From the NCBI GenBank assembly GCA_035415725.1, contig DAOOGN010000074.1, positions 1 through 23,157 on the forward strand: DNA of 23,157 nt, read 5' to 3'. The translations under genes and the position numbers were made by a program. How positions within the stretch are numbered: the stretch's first letter is position 1; each line of letters starts with the position of its first letter. The DNA is from DSWT01 sp035415725 (GTDB lineage: Bacteria; Chloroflexota; Anaerolineae; B4-G1; SLSP01). The notes beneath the pieces were generated by a model that saw nothing but the letters and a program-made list of their open reading frames with translations, did not search any database and was not told the origin of the DNA. Positions 1 through 7,641 of this stretch are shown here, one piece after another.

Positions 1-54
1 CTACTAGGAATGTATCTCATTCCTACTAGGAACCTGAGCGATTCCTACTACGAA
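1..54. repeat. Three 22-bp-spaced palindromic repeats (iteron/operator-like)
   Basis: The core CTACTAGGAA starts at 1 and 23, and CTACTACGAA starts at 45, so the period is exactly 22 bp. With the preceding bases, copies two and three read TTCCTACTAGGAA (20-32) and TTCCTACTACGAA (42-54). The former is a dyad of TTCCTA and TAGGAA around one central base. A spacing of about two helical turns fits regulator-binding sites or iterons. The array is cut by the window edge, so its full copy number is unknown. Confidence 0.55.
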
Positions 55-155
55 TCCAGGGCTGCTCCCTCCGTAGTGCGGATGGTCTCCTCGATGAATT
101 GTGCCTGGTTATACGACGGCGTGATGATGCTCACCCGCGGCCAGGGGGGAGCCAT
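48..155 (-). pseudogene. Glycosyltransferase family 2, N-terminal remnant
   Basis: Reading from an ATG at 155, the frame gives a short leader and then PRVSIITPSYNQAQFIEETI. This is the typical first beta strand and nucleotide-binding loop of GT-A family 2 glycosyltransferases. After IRT the similarity to the family stops. The frame then ends at a stop inside the third palindromic repeat, leaving only 35 residues where complete enzymes usually have 250 or more. No ribosome binding site precedes the ATG. It is best read as debris left by a rearrangement whose breakpoint lies near position 80. It cannot have transferase activity. Confidence 0.6.
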
Positions 156-198
156 CGGGCATGGTATCCGGCAATGGTGCGCTTTCCGCCATCCATGG

Positions 199-300
199 CC
201 AGCCGGTCTTGCCGGGTACGGGGAAAGGGTCAGCGGTTCCTGGGGTGTCGTTAGGTTCACTTTCGAGGAGAACGCCAGGCGGCAGGGGGAACGGTGTCAC
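199..300 (-). pseudogene. Frame-shifted third PPC module, remnant of the adjacent secreted protein gene
   Basis: In a different frame from the secreted protein at 297-1652, this stretch encodes ESEPNDTPGTADPFPVPGKT. It closely copies the start of that protein's first PPC module, ESEPNDTVATADPLAVPGK. A one-base shift inside the Thr-Pro linker near 300-325 joins the two frames and would continue the linker as TPTVTPFPLPPG before the module. The PPC similarity ends after GKTGW, close to the glycosyltransferase fragment. The secreted protein therefore once carried, or its ancestor carried, at least one more module. Confidence 0.65.
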
Positions 301-1652
301 GGTAGGTGTTGGGGTGGCACAGTGGGCGTGGGGGTGTTGGTCGGTGGTGGGGTTGGCGGTGTCACATCGATTCTGTAATCTGTAGGTCCAGCAGTGGAGT
401 CGTTGTTCGGCGCGCTTACGCGAATGTAGTAGAGTGTGGTAGACGACGTAAAGGACAGGCTGACCATATCATTGATTGGATCTGTCTGCGCGCTCGCTAC
501 CCAGATGTAGGCATTTGTGTAAACATCGATACGGCGTTCTTGCGTATCTGTGCGGATGAAGTCGATGGTGTAAATCTGTGCCGAAGTGGTGTTCATTCTG
601 AAGTAATCTTCGTCACCAAAGGGATTGATCGCGCCGGTCATAAAACCAGGAATGACGAATGTGTTTGCCGCTGCAAAACTGTCGTTTGGTTCAATCTCTG
701 CGGCATTTGGAGACTGTGGCCGGTTTATCACAATTGGAGCCGTGAATGATGTGCTGCGCAATCTCGCGGCTGCCGCACAAGTGTTACGGGTAGGCGGTGG
801 CGTCGGTGTTGGTGTGGGCGTAGGTTGAAGTATAGCGACTTCGAGCAGGTAATCCACAAGTTCGTATGAGGGGGAGGCGTTATTCACTGCTGAAACGCAC
901 AGATAATAGCGTGTGTCGGTCGCCTGTAAGGTCATTGCGAGCATGTGATTGGCAGCGGTAGTATTACCCATTGTGTAATAACCGTTATGATCGTAGACTT
1001 TGAGCCAGCGGGTGAACATATAGTCGGTCAGAACGAGACGGTATCGCAAGCCGAGAATGGTGTTGATGGAGAAACAGTCTGTGTCGTAAATGTTGGGGAT
1101 CGCGCCGAAGATTTTTCCGGGCACGGCAAGGGGGTCGGCGGTAGCGACCGTATCGTTAGGTTCGCTCTCACCTGGGATGTTTGCCGGTGTGGGCATCGGC
1201 GTCGTCAGCGGCGTTTGAGTAGGCGTCGGCGTGACAGTCCGGGTTGACGTCGGGGTAGGTGTTGCAGTTGCGTTCAGAGAGATCGTCGCGCTAACTGGAT
1301 CAGTGAATGAACCGGGTGATCCATCACCTGGTATGTCTTGCAGCTTATAGTAATAGGTGACACCTGCCGTTACATCGCTGTCTGTGTATTTGTAGAGAGC
1401 ACCCGCACCTTCATCCGATGACGGGATAAAGCCTGAGATGTCCACATAGTTGTCATTCAACTCCTGACTACGCCATAGGCGGAACCCCAGGTTGTCCGTC
1501 TCACTGGCGGTCTCCCACTGTACCGTGATAGAATTCGTTCCGGCATCAGCGGTGAAACTGGTGAGGGTGACATTGGTTTGAAAGGACGGGAGGTGAAGGC
1601 TTCCCACCAGGCTCAACAGCGCGACCCATATCCAAGACATTGAGAGTTTCAT
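297..1652 (-). CDS. Secreted multidomain protein: fibronectin-like domain plus two PPC domains
   Basis: This is a 451-residue exported protein. Residues 1-25 form a signal peptide (MKLSMSWIWVALLSLVGS). Residues about 28-125 are a fibronectin type III-like domain with the hallmark ITVQWETASETDNLGFRLWR. Two bacterial pre-peptidase C-terminal (PPC) like domains follow, starting at ESEPNDT (about residue 161) and EIEPNDS (about 322). Thr-Pro linkers separate the modules. The start at 1652 is chosen over an upstream frame extension because GAGGTG lies four bases ahead (1657-1662). The gene begins 16 bp after the hsdR stop, in the same direction, so it may be read from the same transcript. Its C-terminus ends in a linker by frameshift, so the product is probably truncated. 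PPC domains usually sit in secreted or surface proteins. No catalytic domain is visible here. Confidence 0.8.
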   Translation of the reverse strand: MKLSMSWIWVALLSLVGSLHLPSFQTNVTLTSFTADAGTNSITVQWETASETDNLGFRLWRSQELNDNYVDISGFIPSSDEGAGALYKYTDSDVTAGVTYYYKLQDIPGDGSPGSFTDPVSATISLNATATPTPTSTRTVTPTPTQTPLTTPMPTPANIPGESEPNDTVATADPLAVPGKIFGAIPNIYDTDCFSINTILGLRYRLVLTDYMFTRWLKVYDHNGYYTMGNTTAANHMLAMTLQATDTRYYLCVSAVNNASPSYELVDYLLEVAILQPTPTPTPTPPPTRNTCAAAARLRSTSFTAPIVINRPQSPNAAEIEPNDSFAAANTFVIPGFMTGAINPFGDEDYFRMNTTSAQIYTIDFIRTDTQERRIDVYTNAYIWVASAQTDPINDMVSLSFTSSTTLYYIRVSAPNNDSTAGPTDYRIDVTPPTPPPTNTPTPTVPPQHLP

Positions 1653-1668
1653 CGTACACCTCTTCTTC

Positions 1669-4600
1669 TCACCACGTTGCCCACTCACGGCTTAACAACT
1701 TCGCTTGCTCTAGCACGGTCTCGGTCGCCTGGGGGCGTTTGTCGGGTGGGTAGCCGTGGCGTCGTAAGATTTTCTTGACTTCGACGCGCATCCGGGCGCG
1801 GGCGCTTTCTCTGAATTCCCAATCGATGGAGATGGTGGCGCGCATTTTCTGGACCAGTTCTTGGGCGATTTTCTTGAGCACTTCATCACCCAGGATTTTC
1901 ACGGCGCTGTCGTTGGTTTCCAGGGCGTCGTAGAAGGCCAGTTCTTCCTCGGTCAAGCCCAGGTCGCTGCCGCGATCACGGGCGGCGCGCATCTCTTGCG
2001 CCAGTTTGACGAGTTCGCGGATGATTTCGGTTGCCGCAATCTGCTGCTGGTTGTAGCGTTCCATCGTGTTGAGCAGCATTCCGGCGAAGGAGCGCGATTG
2101 GATGAGATTCGTGCGCCGGTTGGCGCGGATTTCGTCCTCGATGAGACGGCGCAGGAGTTCTACCACCAGGTCGCGCTGCGGAAGGGCGGCGACTTCCAGT
2201 AGAAAGGCGTCGGAAAGGATGCTGATGTCCGGCTGCGGCAAGCCCACGATGGCGAACAGGTCCACCACACCTTCCGGGGCGACGGCATTGGCGACGATTT
2301 GCGCGACGGCGCGATCCAGGCTTTGCGGGGTCTTGCCGGTGCGCGTTGGGCCAACGGCTATGTCTTTGACCAGCGGCGCTTTGACGATCTGGAAGAAGGC
2401 CACTTCGTCGCGGATGGGAAGGACTTTTTCGTGCGGATTCGCCAGGGCGAAGGCGCGACTCAGGGCGGTGACGGCGTCAATGTAGCGGTCGCGGCCAGCC
2501 TCCCGGCCCTTGAGGATGTGGTCAATGGCGTTCGCCAGGAGCGTGAGACGCGAGGCCGGACTGCCGCTAAAGAAGGGTTGGTAGTCGAAGCCGTGGAACA
2601 TCGCTTTGACCACCTCGTACTTCTCCAACGTCAGGTCGGCGGCCAGGTCTTGGTGCTTGCCGGTCAGTTCGCGGTCGCCCTCGGTGAAGTCCTTGAGGGC
2701 TTCCTGAAGCTGCATCTGCAACGGCAGGTAGGCGACCACCAGGCCGCCATCCTTGCCGGGATAGACGCGATTGACGCGGGCAATGGCCTGCATCAGGCTC
2801 AATCCTTGCATTGGTTTGTCCACGTACATAGTATGCAGGCTTGGCGCGTCGAAGCCGGTGAGCCACATATCGCGCACGATGACCAGCTTGAAGCCGGTTT
2901 CGCTGTCCCGGAAGCGATTTGCCATTTCTTTGCTGCGCTGTTTACTGCGGATGTGGACTTGCCACGCGGGGGGATCGGATGCGCTGCCGCTCATCACCAC
3001 TTTAAGCAGGCCCTTATCATCGTCGGGATGGACCCACTCCGGGCGCAGCTTGATGAGAGCGTCGTACATTTTGACGCAGATTTCGCGGGTCATACAGACG
3101 ATCATCCCCTTGCCGGGGAGCGCCGCATCTCGCGCCTCGAAGTGCGCCACGATGTCCTGGGCAATCAGGGCGACGCGGTCATCCGCGCCGACGATGGCCG
3201 CCATCTGCGCCCACTTGCTCTTGAGGCGCTCCTTCTGCGTCACTTCTTCGCCCTCGGTCACTTCCTCGAAGTCGGGGTCGATGCGCGGCAGCATCGCTTC
3301 GGAGAGCTTGAGCTTGGCGTGCCGGGCGTCGTAGTAGATGGGGACGGTGGCCTGATCCTCCACAGCGCGCTGGATGTCGTACACGTCGATGTAGTCGCCG
3401 AAGACGTTGCGGGTGTTGCGGTCGGCGGCGGAGACGGGCGTGCCGGTAAAGCCGATGAAGGCGGCGTTGGGCAGGGCGTCGCGCAGATACTTCGCCAGGC
3501 CGTAGACCTGGTGCAGGCCGTCCTCACGCTCGACGTAGCGGGCCTCGAAGCCGTACTGCGTGCGGTGCGCCTCGTCCACGATGAAGACGATATTGCGCCG
3601 CTCGGACAGCAGCGGGGCGCTGCCCTGGGGCTTGCCTTCCACCATTTCCGGCAGGAATTTCTGGATGGTGGTGAAGACGACGCCCCCGGAGGCCACACGG
3701 AGCCGCTCGCGCAGGTCGGTGCGGCTTTCGGCCTGCTGCGGCGCTTGATGGAGCAGTTCATAGCCCAGGGCGAAGGTGTCGAATAATTGGTCATCCAGGT
3801 CGTTGCGGTCGGTGAGGACAACGAGGGTGGGATTCGCCATCGCTGGCTGTTGGATGACTTTGCCCGCGTAGAACAGCATCGAGAGGCTTTTGCCAGAGCC
3901 CTGTGTGTGCCAGACGACGCCGACGCGCTTGTTCCCGCGTTCGCCTGTCGCCCGCACTGTCTCGGCGACGGCCTTGTTGACGGCGAAATACTGGTGATAA
4001 CCCGCGAGTTTCTTCCTGATGGCGCGGCCATCGTCCTCAAAGACGGTGAAGTAGCGCAGCAGGTCGAGCAGACGCTCCGGGGCCAGCGCGCCGCGAATGA
4101 GCACTTCCAATTGCGCGCGCCCTTCTTCCAGCGTCTCGCCATCCACCGAACGCCAGCGTTTGAACCAGTCCCAGGAAGCGGTGAGGCTGCCCAGGCGGGC
4201 GTCCGTCCCGTCGCTGGCGACGAGTACGGCGTTGGGGATGAACAGGTCGGGGATTTCCTGCTTGTAGGTTTGGAGTTGGGTGTAGGCCGTCTCGACGGTG
4301 GCTTTCTCGTCGGCGGCGTTCTTGAGTTCGATGACGGCGAGCGGCAGGCCGTTGACGAACAGCAGCACATCCGGGCGGCGGGTTTCTTCCAGGGGCCGGT
4401 CGGCATTGGGCAGTGAACCTTGCTTCTGGATGCTGAACTGGTTGACGGCCAGCCAGTCGTTGGCGCGAGGCTGGTCGAAGTCCAGCACGCGGGCGTTGAC
4501 GTAAACGGTACGCCCATCCTGCTGGAAGCTGACCGGGACGCCGTCCACGAGCAGGCGATGCAAACGGTGGTTGTTGACGACGAGATTGGGGCTTTCGGCG

Positions 4601-4827
4601 CGGGTGAGTTGGCGGACGGCGTCATCCAGGCTCTCGCGGGGCAAGGCGGGATTGAGTTTTGCCAGGGCTGCGCGCAGGCGACCGGTGAGGATGACATCGC
4701 GGTAAGTGGCACGCTCGGCGGTGGGTTCGCCAGGTGCGATCTCCGGGCCGGGAACGTAGGCGTACCCTACCGCTTGCAGCCATTCCAGCGCGGCGGCTTC
4801 GATATCGGATTCGGCGAAGGCGCTCAT
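1669..4827 (-). CDS. hsdR: Type I restriction endonuclease, restriction/translocase subunit R
   Basis: This 1052-residue motor and nuclease subunit of a type I restriction complex cuts unmodified DNA after ATP-driven translocation. The N-terminal PD-(D/E)XK nuclease shows D153 in RPDVLLF and E167/K169 in AVIELK. The superfamily 2 helicase follows: Walker A HTQGSGKS (about 307-314), DEAH (418-421), TGTP (461-464), then motifs V and VI in WLTGFDAPSLHTMYVDKPM and MQAIARVNRVYPGK. The C-terminal helical part, which normally contacts the methylase core, is full length. The ATG at 4825-4827 overlaps the stop of the upstream AlbA-type gene as ATGA, which suggests translational coupling. All motifs are intact, so I expect an active enzyme. 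The assignment is firm; the recognition site cannot be read from sequence. Confidence 0.97.
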   Translation of the reverse strand: MSAFAESDIEAAALEWLQAVGYAYVPGPEIAPGEPTAERATYRDVILTGRLRAALAKLNPALPRESLDDAVRQLTRAESPNLVVNNHRLHRLLVDGVPVSFQQDGRTVYVNARVLDFDQPRANDWLAVNQFSIQKQGSLPNADRPLEETRRPDVLLFVNGLPLAVIELKNAADEKATVETAYTQLQTYKQEIPDLFIPNAVLVASDGTDARLGSLTASWDWFKRWRSVDGETLEEGRAQLEVLIRGALAPERLLDLLRYFTVFEDDGRAIRKKLAGYHQYFAVNKAVAETVRATGERGNKRVGVVWHTQGSGKSLSMLFYAGKVIQQPAMANPTLVVLTDRNDLDDQLFDTFALGYELLHQAPQQAESRTDLRERLRVASGGVVFTTIQKFLPEMVEGKPQGSAPLLSERRNIVFIVDEAHRTQYGFEARYVEREDGLHQVYGLAKYLRDALPNAAFIGFTGTPVSAADRNTRNVFGDYIDVYDIQRAVEDQATVPIYYDARHAKLKLSEAMLPRIDPDFEEVTEGEEVTQKERLKSKWAQMAAIVGADDRVALIAQDIVAHFEARDAALPGKGMIVCMTREICVKMYDALIKLRPEWVHPDDDKGLLKVVMSGSASDPPAWQVHIRSKQRSKEMANRFRDSETGFKLVIVRDMWLTGFDAPSLHTMYVDKPMQGLSLMQAIARVNRVYPGKDGGLVVAYLPLQMQLQEALKDFTEGDRELTGKHQDLAADLTLEKYEVVKAMFHGFDYQPFFSGSPASRLTLLANAIDHILKGREAGRDRYIDAVTALSRAFALANPHEKVLPIRDEVAFFQIVKAPLVKDIAVGPTRTGKTPQSLDRAVAQIVANAVAPEGVVDLFAIVGLPQPDISILSDAFLLEVAALPQRDLVVELLRRLIEDEIRANRRTNLIQSRSFAGMLLNTMERYNQQQIAATEIIRELVKLAQEMRAARDRGSDLGLTEEELAFYDALETNDSAVKILGDEVLKKIAQELVQKMRATISIDWEFRESARARMRVEVKKILRRHGYPPDKRPQATETVLEQAKLLSREWATW

Positions 4828-6218
4828 GATCCCACCCTCAGCCGGTAAATGCCTGTCTTCCGCGCGCCGACAAATTCAACAAGCTGCTTAGTTTGCAGGT
4901 CGGCAATATCGCGCTTGGCGGTCCTTTCCGTCACCTGAAAGTGCGCGGCCATCTCGCGCGCGTTCACCGCGCGTCCACTGCCGAGTTGTTCCAGGAACCA
5001 TTGTTGGCGCTCGTTTACAGGGACATTTACAGGGACATTTACAGGGACAGCCGCCGTATCGGAGAAAGCTGCCGGATGTGGGCGGAACACGACCCGCAGT
5101 ACGGCCCCTAACTCCTCCCATTCTGGCGGCGGGTAGCCGCCAGCTTCACAATCTGCTTGCACGCGACGGTATCCCGTGCCCCACTCTTCGAGCAGGCCGA
5201 GTTCGCGCAACACGCGGGCAATGACCCGGTTGCGGATGCGACTGACGCCGGCCTTGAAGTCATCCAACGTCATCCCGAATGGCAGCATCCCCGGATTTTC
5301 AATTTCCATCCGGTCGGCATAGATGGCAACGCGGATCCGCATCCCGGTCAAAGCATAGTCGGTGTGGGCGACGGCGTTCACCAACACCTCGCGCAAGGCC
5401 ACTTCCGGGTACTCCGGGATATCCTGGCGGCGCATCCCGGTAATTTTCGCCGCCAACCGGGTATTGCGTTGGATGAACTTGCCCACTTCATCCAGAGCTT
5501 CCAACACCGTATACGCATCCAAGCTGAGACGGTCAATGAAAACCACCTTATCCGTTCCTCGGAAACGGGCGCAGTTTACCGCCCCTTCTGGGAACATCTG
5601 TTGGCGCACGGCATCGCGTCCAAAGAGAATCACACCGCCGTGAGACGGTACCAGGCGACCGGCGTGGGGGATGAGAAGCCCCAGGGTTTCCAGATGTTCT
5701 GGGCCGGGCTTGCGCCCCGATTGGTCAAAGAAGCGTTGCAATCTGACCGGGTCGAGCGCGTCGGGCGTCAGGTCAGCGCAGGGCAGTTGATCGAACGACA
5801 GACCGGCCAATGCGCGTTGCAATTCGGCCAGAATCTCAGGCCCGGCCTGGCGGTTGGTGGAACCCAGGCGCACGTAGACGCCGGCCTCTGGCCCTTCGGC
5901 GCGCAGGTAAAAGGGGCCGCGCCAGTGGGGTACGCGCACGAGCAGCAAAGTAGCGCCGGCATGGGAGACGATGTTGATCTCCGGCGTTATTGCCGGCGCA
6001 ATCCCATCGGCAATGGCGTTGGACAGACGTTCTTCGGCGGCCAGTACGTTGGGGATGCTGACCAACGCGCCATCGTCCGCGCGGCCAATGACCAATACGC
6101 CGCCAGCGGTATTGGCAAAAGCGACCAGGCTTTTGAGAACCGGGTTAAGGGAGGAGAGGTCGCGCTTGAATTCGAGGGTTTTACTTTCGGGTTGGGCCAG
6201 CAATTCAGTCAAGTTCAT
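4824..6218 (-). CDS. AlbA_2/Schlafen-type ATP-binding transcriptional regulator-like protein
   Basis: This 464-residue protein has the architecture of the AlbA_2 (old name AAA_4, Schlafen AlbA) family. Residues about 8-130 contain LEFKRDLSSLNPVLKSLVAF followed by ANTAGGVLVIG. Residues about 265-365 resemble the ATPase-like domain with EVLVNAVAHTDY, DRMEIENPGMLPFG and LLEEWGTGYRRV. A C-terminal winged helix includes VTERTAKRDIADL. Before the winged helix lies a VPVN tetrapeptide repeated three times. The start is supported by GAGG seven bases upstream. It is wedged between hsdS and hsdR in the same direction and overlaps the hsdR start. Proteins of this family are recurrent passengers in type I restriction loci. 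Regulating the operon or sensing infection are possible roles, but both are inference. Confidence 0.85.
   Translation of the reverse strand: MNLTELLAQPESKTLEFKRDLSSLNPVLKSLVAFANTAGGVLVIGRADDGALVSIPNVLAAEERLSNAIADGIAPAITPEINIVSHAGATLLLVRVPHWRGPFYLRAEGPEAGVYVRLGSTNRQAGPEILAELQRALAGLSFDQLPCADLTPDALDPVRLQRFFDQSGRKPGPEHLETLGLLIPHAGRLVPSHGGVILFGRDAVRQQMFPEGAVNCARFRGTDKVVFIDRLSLDAYTVLEALDEVGKFIQRNTRLAAKITGMRRQDIPEYPEVALREVLVNAVAHTDYALTGMRIRVAIYADRMEIENPGMLPFGMTLDDFKAGVSRIRNRVIARVLRELGLLEEWGTGYRRVQADCEAGGYPPPEWEELGAVLRVVFRPHPAAFSDTAAVPVNVPVNVPVNERQQWFLEQLGSGRAVNAREMAAHFQVTERTAKRDIADLQTKQLVEFVGARKTGIYRLRVGS
5014..5049. repeat. Three perfect tandem copies of a 12-bp unit inside the AlbA-type gene
   Basis: TTTACAGGGACA is repeated three times without mismatch. 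On the coding (minus) strand it encodes the VPVN repeats just before the winged-helix domain. Because the unit is 12 bp, gain or loss of copies keeps the frame and changes only the linker length by four residues. Similar short repeats in this linker are known in the family, so it may be a normal hinge. Confidence 0.85.
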
Positions 6219-6250
6219 AGCATTACCTCAACGGGTTCAAGATCAACATG

Positions 6251-6263
6251 ATTGACAGGATTT
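6251..6263 (+). repeat. Inverted repeat, left copy flanking hsdS
   Basis: ATTGACAGGATTT lies in the 60-bp gap between hsdS and the AlbA-type gene. Its exact reverse complement occurs at 7629-7641 on the other side of hsdS. Related AATCCTG and ATCCTGT motifs at 6281-6297 overlap the last codons of hsdS and can pair with it (ACAGGAT with ATCCTGT), so a local hairpin is also possible. Confidence 0.7.
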
Positions 6264-6278
6264 TTGCTTTGTATCTTG

Positions 6279-7577
6279 TTAATCCTGCACATCCTGTAAA
6301 AATCCCTCCGGCACGCGCACTTCCCCGGAGATGAGTTTGGGCAGCAGGGTGTCGCGCAGTTCGGCGAGGGTGCGGGATTGATGTTGATTGTTTAGAGTCG
6401 CATCCATTATTGGGTAAATCTGATTCTCAAATGCACTAATCAGGTTGTGTGGTGGCTGTATGCAAATAGTGTCTCGGAAAGTTTTAGTCGTGATAGTGTC
6501 AAAAATCGTACCATACGATTGCTGACGCAAACGCTCAACCAGATTCTTTAATGAGAAGTAGACAAAGTAATCGCCCACACCTTTTTTGGCTTTTAACCCG
6601 TAGTTAGTTTGATTCATTGTCATAGGGTCTCCAAGCAGACAATGCGCTCCAACTGTCCCTCTTGCCGTAATGATCGTGGTCTTTGCTGGCAACAGTTTTG
6701 TACTACTATTATCAACACCTGCTTGTGAAATCTTCCTTTCAGTATCTAGTAGGAAGACGCCAGAAACATTACTCACGTCCTTTGCAGAAACCCAGGCTAT
6801 ATTACCATTCCAATAGTCGGGTTCCGATGTTTTAGGGGTTCCTCCACTGAGCAGATCAGCAAATTCCAGAATACTTCCCACCCGCCATCCCCTCGGTATC
6901 GCCCCCAATTCCGACTCTTTGAAGTCATCCGGGAACAGCGCGGCGGTCGCAGCATCCATTCCCACGGGTTGATCGCCATTGGCCTTCGCGTACACCGGAT
7001 CGAAGTCCACGAACCAGGATTTGAAGATGGCGCGGGCGAGGCTTTCGAGCGTGGCGTTCATCTGGCGGTTGAGTTCGATTTTGTCGTCGAGGCTGCCGAG
7101 GATGTGGGCGATGGCGCGTTGTTCGGGGAGGGGAGGAAGTGTAACCTCAATTGCTGAGAAGCGAGACTTGGAGACATTTGTGTAAACGGAGCCACCGCCG
7201 CCAGCAGCTTCTAGCGCAGGGCCAAGTTGTGTGAAACAGTAGTAGAGAAACTTTGGGTAAACATCGTTTCTACAGACCACGCTATTGATTTGTTGATTTG
7301 TAAAACTAGGTCGTGTGGTGATACCGCACTTCCCAATCGTAGCGATGCAGGACATCATTATTGCGCCTGTAGGCAGAAAACAACCTCGTATCGATTCTGC
7401 GCCGAGCTGTGACAACGTTCGAGTACTCGTTGAGATGTCTCGGCGTCCATCAAGGTCTGGTATGGTAATGAATGGGTACTCTCCACCGAAGTACTCTGGC
7501 TGCCTGGTGGAAGGAGTTTTCCCCGTTACCACTTTCCCAATATCGCCGATTTTCCAGGTTCTCCACTCACTCGTCAT
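6279..7577 (-). CDS. hsdS: Type I restriction-modification specificity subunit S
   Basis: This 432-residue subunit determines the DNA sequence recognised by the methylase and restriction complexes. It has two target recognition domains, the first beginning MTSEWRTWKIGDIGKVVTGK and the second beginning after GAIPRGWRVGSILEFADLLS. They are separated by a central conserved helix with LPPLPEQRAIAHILGSLDDK and AIFKSWFVDFDPV. A second conserved helical region ends with LRDTLLPKLISGEVRVPEG. The ATG at 7577 is preferred to a TTG at 7592 because GAGGAG (7585-7590) sits seven bases upstream. By eye, the two recognition domains are AT-rich whereas the conserved helices are GC-rich, as expected when recognition domains are exchanged. 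The C-terminal residues are encoded by an intergenic-type repeat. The two halves of the site cannot be predicted. Confidence 0.95.
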   Translation of the reverse strand: MTSEWRTWKIGDIGKVVTGKTPSTRQPEYFGGEYPFITIPDLDGRRDISTSTRTLSQLGAESIRGCFLPTGAIMMSCIATIGKCGITTRPSFTNQQINSVVCRNDVYPKFLYYCFTQLGPALEAAGGGGSVYTNVSKSRFSAIEVTLPPLPEQRAIAHILGSLDDKIELNRQMNATLESLARAIFKSWFVDFDPVYAKANGDQPVGMDAATAALFPDDFKESELGAIPRGWRVGSILEFADLLSGGTPKTSEPDYWNGNIAWVSAKDVSNVSGVFLLDTERKISQAGVDNSSTKLLPAKTTIITARGTVGAHCLLGDPMTMNQTNYGLKAKKGVGDYFVYFSLKNLVERLRQQSYGTIFDTITTKTFRDTICIQPPHNLISAFENQIYPIMDATLNNQHQSRTLAELRDTLLPKLISGEVRVPEGFLQDVQD

Positions 7578-7628
7578 CCTGAATCTCCTCAAATTACTCT
7601 AAACGCGCCCACCCGCTTCCAATCCCAT

Positions 7629-7641
7629 AAATCCTGTCAAT
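7629..7641 (-). repeat. Inverted repeat, right copy flanking hsdS
   Basis: AAATCCTGTCAAT is the perfect reverse complement of the copy at 6251-6263. It overlaps the stop codon of hsdM (7637-7639). Together the two copies bracket hsdS almost exactly. Confidence 0.7.

Noticed and set aside
1..54. CRISPR array
   Set aside because: The shared unit is only about 10-13 bases and the intervening sequence only 9-12 bases. This is too short for repeats and spacers, and no cas gene is present.
2299..3786. Long plus-strand open frame opposite hsdR (495 codons) and similar long frames opposite hsdM, the AlbA-type gene and mutS
   Set aside because: They are antisense to genes with clear motifs, and long antisense frames are expected in GC-rich coding DNA. 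Their translations show no domain.
6279..6310. Truncation of hsdS by the AATCCTG repeat at its 3' end
   Set aside because: The protein already contains the typical final motif LPKLISGE before the repeat. Only about ten terminal residues come from the repeat, so function should be unaffected.
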